Source: Sedimentisphaerales bacterium (GTDB taxonomy: Bacteria; Planctomycetota; Phycisphaerae; Sedimentisphaerales; SG8-4). Taken from it: DNA of 9,732 nt. Where the stretch lies: the NCBI GenBank assembly GCA_016932895.1, contig JAFGCA010000805.1, forward strand, positions 1 through 9,732. The letters run 5' to 3'. The first letter of the stretch is position 1, and each line of letters opens with the position of its first letter. The notes beneath the pieces were generated by a model. It was not told the DNA's origin and searched no databases. It saw only the letters and a list, made by a program, of their open reading frames with translations. Both the position numbers and the translations under genes were made by a program. Of the stretch, positions 6,246 to 9,732 are shown in pieces.

Positions 6246-8456
6246 ATGAAACGAAGAGATGAGCTTCTCGAGCAAAACATAATGCGGCTGGTCAAGCAGA
6301 CCGGCCGTTCGGACCAGCCCAACGATACCTTTGTCGATGCCGTGGTGAACCAGACTCTCGACCAGTTGCAGAACAACGCCGCCGGGCGCGGCCGCCATAA
6401 AGGCATGACCCGGCGTGTCTGGGTCCGGATCCTCGTCTGTGCGGCCTCCATCGCCCTGCTCACAGGCCTTGCCGCGGCCCTGGTCCTGCCGTGCGTGAAC
6501 AAGTGCCGGATTCGCGCTTGTGCGACGAGGAATCCGCAATCCTCCGCGCTGCCGGTCGACGCTGACGGTGATCCGACCGCAACGATTCTCCACAGGATAC
6601 CGCTCTCAACGGAGCAACACGGGCTGTTTGCCGATGCTTCCACATTGCAGCAGGCTCCCATAGCAACCGGGACGTTGAGTGACAGTATCTCAGTCGATGG
6701 AACGGTGCCTCAGGCCCTTCTGCCCGATCCGCTGGCTTCCGTCGGAATCACGGCCAAGGAGGTCAAAAAGGCAGTAGAGACAAGCCATCAAAACGTGCTC
6801 TTCGCCGACGGCAAGACGAACCTGGATCAACTCGCCCTGGGTGAGCAGGCTGTTGTTGCCAACGGATCTGCGGGCCTAACCGTGCAGTACAACTGGAAGG
6901 GCAAGATATCAGCCGTAGCTCTGGGAACCGACGAGATTTCCACATACTCAGTGCAGGTCCCCGGCGAGTTACGAGTCAAGCTGGACCGAGCCGCCTCCAC
7001 TGCGCCGATGGCCCACGGTGGGACCACGCCGCCCAACGGCGAGCCCGTCGATGCCATGTTCTTCAAAAGCTACGGCGTCAATCCCTTCATCGACACCGAG
7101 GACGACCACCTCTCGACCTTCGCCACGGACGTGGACACCGGAAGCTACACGGTGGCCCGGCGGTACCTGCACGAGGGACACCTGCCGCCGAGCGAGGCGA
7201 TCCGCGTGGAGGAATTCGTCAACTACTTCGATTACCGCTACCCCGCTCCGGAAGAGGACGTCTTCGCGGTCTACATGGAAGCAGCGCCCTGGACGTTCGG
7301 CCAGGGCCGCAAGAACAGCCATCTGCTGCGCATCGGCCTCCAGGGACGAGAGGTCTCCGACGAGAGCCGCAAGCCCGCCGTGCTGACCTTCGTCATCGAC
7401 GTATCAGGCTCGATGAACCGCGAAAACCGCCTCGGGCTGGTCAAGAAGAGCCTGCGCATGCTGGTTAAGAACCTGCGCCGGGAGGACCGGATCGGAATCG
7501 CCGTCTACGGCAGTCGCGGACGCAAGGTCATGGACCACAGAAGCCTCGACGAGAAGGCCGACATCCTGGCCGCCATCGAATCGCTGCACACCAGCGGCTC
7601 CACCAACGCCGAGGAAGGCATCCGCATTGGCTACGAGATGGCCCGCCGCGCCTTTCGCAAGAACCACATCAATCGCGTCATTCTCTGCTCCGATGGCGTC
7701 GCCAACGTCGGTCTTACCTCGGCCGACGATCTCTTCAAAATCATCGCCGACGAAGCGAAGAAGGGCATCCTGCTCTCGGCGATCGGCTTCGGTATGGGCA
7801 ATTACAACGATGTCCTGCTGGAAAGGCTCGGCGACCAGGGCAACGGCCATTACGCCTACGTCGACACCATCACCGAGGCTCGCCGCATCTTCAAGCGCGA
7901 CCTGACCGGCACCCTCGAGGTGATCGCCCGCGAGGTCAAGGTCCAGGTCGATTTCAACCCGAAGGTCGTGCGGAGCTACCGGCTGATCGGTTACGAAAAT
8001 CGCGACGTGCCGGACGCCAGGTTCCGCGACGACGACTACGACGGAGGCGAAATCGGCGCCGGGCATACCGTCACCGCCCTCTACGAACTCAAGCTCTGGC
8101 CCGACAAACGCGGCACCGTCGCCACCACGCGCGTCCGCTATCAGGACGCCGAGGACGACCACGTGAGCGAGTTCGAGCGTACCATCGATCGCGGCGATCT
8201 CCACGCCGATTTCGAGAATGCCGGCGACCGGTTCAAGCTGGCCGCCACGGTCGCCGAGTTCGCCGAGATCCTCCGCAAGAGCCACTGGGCCAAAGGCGCC
8301 TCGCTCGCCGGCGTGCTCGAACGCGCCCAGCGGGTCAGTCGCCGGCTCGAAAGCGACGCCAAGGTCATCGAGCTGGTCGATCTCATCGCCAAAGCCGAGA
8401 CTCTCCTGCCCGAAGACGACGGCACCGCGACCGAGCCCGACGACGAGGAACAGTAG
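6246..8456 (+). CDS. Membrane-anchored vWA/DUF3520 protein (YfbK-like), candidate anti-sigma or receptor
   Basis: A 736-residue single-pass protein. In order: a charged cytoplasmic N-terminus (1-57), one membrane helix (about 58-82) followed by C83, C87 and C92, an unrecognised linker (about 93-265), the vWF_A N-terminal region seen in YfbK-type proteins (about 268-372; VEEFVNYFDYRYP at 321-333), a von Willebrand factor A domain (about 376-555), and a C-terminal DUF3520 region (about 558-725). The metal site (MIDAS) appears intact: D385, S387, S389 in DVSGS, T453 in GSTN, and D483 in CSDG. The tail is acidic. Positive charges before the helix place the vWA part outside the cytoplasm. Four nucleotides separate it from the ECF sigma gene, so the ~57-residue cytoplasmic segment could bind that sigma factor while the outer vWA domain senses a ligand. 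That role is inferred; the domain assignment is firm. Confidence 0.88.
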   Translation: MKRRDELLEQNIMRLVKQTGRSDQPNDTFVDAVVNQTLDQLQNNAAGRGRHKGMTRRVWVRILVCAASIALLTGLAAALVLPCVNKCRIRACATRNPQSSALPVDADGDPTATILHRIPLSTEQHGLFADASTLQQAPIATGTLSDSISVDGTVPQALLPDPLASVGITAKEVKKAVETSHQNVLFADGKTNLDQLALGEQAVVANGSAGLTVQYNWKGKISAVALGTDEISTYSVQVPGELRVKLDRAASTAPMAHGGTTPPNGEPVDAMFFKSYGVNPFIDTEDDHLSTFATDVDTGSYTVARRYLHEGHLPPSEAIRVEEFVNYFDYRYPAPEEDVFAVYMEAAPWTFGQGRKNSHLLRIGLQGREVSDESRKPAVLTFVIDVSGSMNRENRLGLVKKSLRMLVKNLRREDRIGIAVYGSRGRKVMDHRSLDEKADILAAIESLHTSGSTNAEEGIRIGYEMARRAFRKNHINRVILCSDGVANVGLTSADDLFKIIADEAKKGILLSAIGFGMGNYNDVLLERLGDQGNGHYAYVDTITEARRIFKRDLTGTLEVIAREVKVQVDFNPKVVRSYRLIGYENRDVPDARFRDDDYDGGEIGAGHTVTALYELKLWPDKRGTVATTRVRYQDAEDDHVSEFERTIDRGDLHADFENAGDRFKLAATVAEFAEILRKSHWAKGASLAGVLERAQRVSRRLESDAKVIELVDLIAKAETLLPEDDGTATEPDDEEQ

Positions 8457-8474
8457 CATCGAAGACCGGAACCG

Positions 8475-8494
8475 GGGCTGTCGGAGGGCAGCCC
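8475..8494 (+). terminator. Hairpin between convergent genes, terminator-like
   Basis: GGGCTG (8475-8480) pairs perfectly with CAGCCC (8489-8494). Two further pairs (T-G wobble, C-G) extend the stem to eight pairs closed by a GGAG tetraloop. A pyrimidine-rich tail TTCTCTTCC (8495-8503) follows. It lies 19 nt after the vWA gene's stop and before the convergent sialidase-like gene. The tail is not a pure T-run, so intrinsic termination may be partial. On the opposite strand the hairpin would be preceded, not followed, by the T-containing tract, so it serves the + strand operon best. Confidence 0.5.
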
Positions 8495-8565
8495 TTCTCT
8501 TCCGACCACCGCCCTCTCGCGCGGCAGCGTCAAGACCGCAGGCCCTGGCGATGGCGCCACGCCGG

Positions 8566-9675
8566 TCAATCGGTTTTGGGGGCCGACCAGATCGTCGCCG
8601 CGATGTATCGCTCGCTGCGGGGCGCGTCCAGCCAGTAATAGATGGTGACCAGCTTGCCGTCGCGCCGCTGCACGGTCCGCGTATAGCCGATGTCCGGCTC
8701 GCCCGCGCCGCGCCGCAAGACGTACTGATGTCCCCAGGTCGCGCCGTCGTCGCTGCTGAACACCGCGCGGATGGTGCGCGGCTCGTCGCGGTTGGCATAG
8801 GTGATGCAAAGCCGTCCGTCGGCCAGGCGGACCATCGAGGGCGGATTGCCGCTGTGGACGCCGTTTTCCGGAACGGGCCGGGCCAGGCATTGCCAGTTCC
8901 GCCCCCCGTCGCGGGAACGGAACAGTTCGATGAAATTGTGCTGCTTCGGATCGTTGTCGCGACGTCGCAGGGCCGCCAGCAGGTCGCCGCTCGGCAGGCG
9001 AATCGACGACGGCATGATCGAGTAGCCGCCGACGGGTTCCGGGCCGATCCAGGCGAACTGGTTCCAGTATTTGCCCCCGGTCCGCGTCCGCGCGCAGAAG
9101 GGCCGGCCCTCGCGGTCGTTCGTTTTCTGGGCCGTGAGGAACAGGATCAGGTCCCCCGGCCCAAGCACCTGATAATCCGTCCGCGCCCGCAGGTGCAGAT
9201 CGGCAAAGGGCAGGCGAAACGGTCCGCTCCACGTGCGGCCCCTGTCCCGCGAGACGAACGCCCTGTCGCCCCGCGCGTTGAGAGCGAAGCCCGGCGCATC
9301 GAACGGGACGTCCGTGGGGAACCGCTGCACTTGCCCCTCGGGATAGTCGGCCTCGCCGACCGACCACGTCTCCCCGCCATCGAGGCTCCGCGCGAGCATG
9401 TTGCTGCGCGGCCGGTCCGGATCGATCTGGTGCAGCCCCTGCTTCTGAGGCGGCGCCAGATACCCCAGACTGAAGCCCACCAGAATCTCGTCGCCCCACT
9501 GCCAGATGCCGTTATTGGCCGGCCACCCCGCAAACCGCCCCGCCTCAAAAAACACCTTAACATGCCGCACCCCCGCGACGGAAGCCGCACCATCCGCCCC
9601 CGTCACAACAACCGGCCCCAAAACCGCCACCACCAACACAACCCCCAACCATTCCCGTCTCAACCCATCCTTCAT
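8566..9675 (-). CDS. Secreted BNR/Asp-box sialidase-like protein
   Basis: A 369-residue exported protein with a predicted six-bladed beta-propeller fold of the sialidase superfamily. Residues 1-27 form a Sec signal (MKDGLRREW, then a Val/Leu-rich core ending near TGADGA). Four Asp boxes (SxDxGxTW type) are visible: SLDGGETW (97-104), SRDRGRTW (142-149), SRDGGRNW (254-261, Thr replaced by Asn) and SSDDGATW (307-314). The YTRTVQRRDGKLVTIYYW segment (331-348) resembles the last blade with its active-site tyrosine region. The usual N-terminal RIP-type arginine motif is not evident, so true sialidase activity is uncertain; many propellers of this kind in polysaccharide-degrading bacteria have other or unknown substrates. 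The ATG at 9675 is chosen because it starts the signal peptide and has AAAGGGG 10 nt upstream. The open frame extends to 9729, but that extension is a G-run artefact. Confidence 0.82.
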   Translation of the reverse strand: MKDGLRREWLGVVLVVAVLGPVVVTGADGAASVAGVRHVKVFFEAGRFAGWPANNGIWQWGDEILVGFSLGYLAPPQKQGLHQIDPDRPRSNMLARSLDGGETWSVGEADYPEGQVQRFPTDVPFDAPGFALNARGDRAFVSRDRGRTWSGPFRLPFADLHLRARTDYQVLGPGDLILFLTAQKTNDREGRPFCARTRTGGKYWNQFAWIGPEPVGGYSIMPSSIRLPSGDLLAALRRRDNDPKQHNFIELFRSRDGGRNWQCLARPVPENGVHSGNPPSMVRLADGRLCITYANRDEPRTIRAVFSSDDGATWGHQYVLRRGAGEPDIGYTRTVQRRDGKLVTIYYWLDAPRSERYIAATIWSAPKTD

Positions 9676-9732
9676 AACCCAACAACCCCTTTCCCCAAAA
9701 CAGCCGCCCCACCGAACGCCACCCCCCACACA
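9676..9732 (-). promoter_or_regulatory. G-rich 5' region of the sialidase-like gene, possible G-quadruplex
   Basis: Read on the minus strand, the 57 bases before the start codon contain five G-runs: six G (9727-9722), four G (9710-9707), four G (9696-9693), four G (9689-9686) and three G (9680-9678), with gaps of 11, 10, 3 and 5 bases. The third and fourth runs flank AAA and supply the ribosome binding site (AAAGGGG). Four closely spaced G-runs could fold into a quadruplex in mRNA or DNA, covering the ribosome site. Two of the loops exceed the canonical 7-base limit, so folding is only plausible. No promoter boxes are visible before the window ends. Confidence 0.35.

Noticed and set aside
5201..6661. 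486-codon minus-strand open frame
   Set aside because: It spans the antisense of three genes (K-like, sigma factor, vWA N-terminus) and the gap between them. It shows no family signature and is explained by the scarcity of stops in high-GC DNA.
7404..8798. 464-codon minus-strand open frame antisense to the vWA/DUF3520 region
   Set aside because: The + strand has an intact MIDAS motif and DUF3520. The antisense product is low-complexity, and the frame crosses the terminator hairpin.
8141..9499. 452-codon minus-strand open frame overlapping the sialidase-like gene in another frame
   Set aside because: The alternative frame of the same strand carries four Asp boxes and a signal peptide. This one is Arg/Ala/Gly-rich shadow and runs on antisense to the vWA gene.
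9676..9729. Upstream ATG at 9729 extending the sialidase-like protein by 18 residues
   Set aside because: The extension is Gly/Trp/Cys-rich from the G-runs and would displace the signal peptide from the N-terminus. The ATG at 9675 has a ribosome site at suitable spacing.

Overview
The window is about 9.7 kb of GC-rich bacterial chromosome. It is densely coded and mostly on the + strand. There are no RNA genes, insertion sequences or CRISPR arrays that I can see. Three things together suggest a Planctomycetota-like (perhaps Phycisphaerae-like) bacterium: a pared-down pseudopilin operon with two T2SF proteins, an ECF sigma factor followed by a membrane vWA/DUF3520 protein, and a Sec-exported BNR sialidase-like protein. 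This assignment is inferred from gene content only, with no marker gene to confirm it.

Layout. (1) Bases 1-117, minus strand: the N-terminal 39 codons of an unrecognised gene that leaves the window. (2) Bases 118-280: a short, relatively AT-rich divergent intergenic region with likely promoters, CGTACG-type palindromes and a possible mini leader ORF touching the next start. (3) Bases 281-5539, + strand: a tight six-gene operon of the type II secretion / type IV pilus superfamily. Its genes encode a GspE/PilB-like ATPase, a GspF/PilC platform protein, a second GspF-like protein with an extra multi-helix N-terminus, a GspI/PilV-like pseudopilin, a GspJ-like pseudopilin and a short GspK/PilX-like protein. 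The last four junctions overlap or are 4-15 nt apart, so translation is probably coupled. No secretin, major pseudopilin (GspG), GspL/M assembly proteins or prepilin peptidase lie in the window, so the machine must be completed from elsewhere. (4) Bases 5669-8456, + strand: an ECF-type sigma factor followed 4 nt later by a single-pass membrane protein with a vWA MIDAS domain and a C-terminal DUF3520 (YfbK-like). Its short cytoplasmic N-terminus makes it a candidate membrane anti-sigma or signal receptor. (5) Bases 8457-8565: a convergent gap with a terminator-like hairpin. (6) Bases 8566-9675, minus strand: a secreted BNR/Asp-box sialidase-like protein, preceded by an unusually G-rich 5' region.

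How it may work together: the pseudopilin operon would assemble a short periplasmic pseudopilus powered by the ATPase through one or both T2SF platforms. The sigma/vWA pair looks like a self-contained envelope-signalling module. A link between it and the pseudopilus operon is possible by proximity but is not shown by the sequence.
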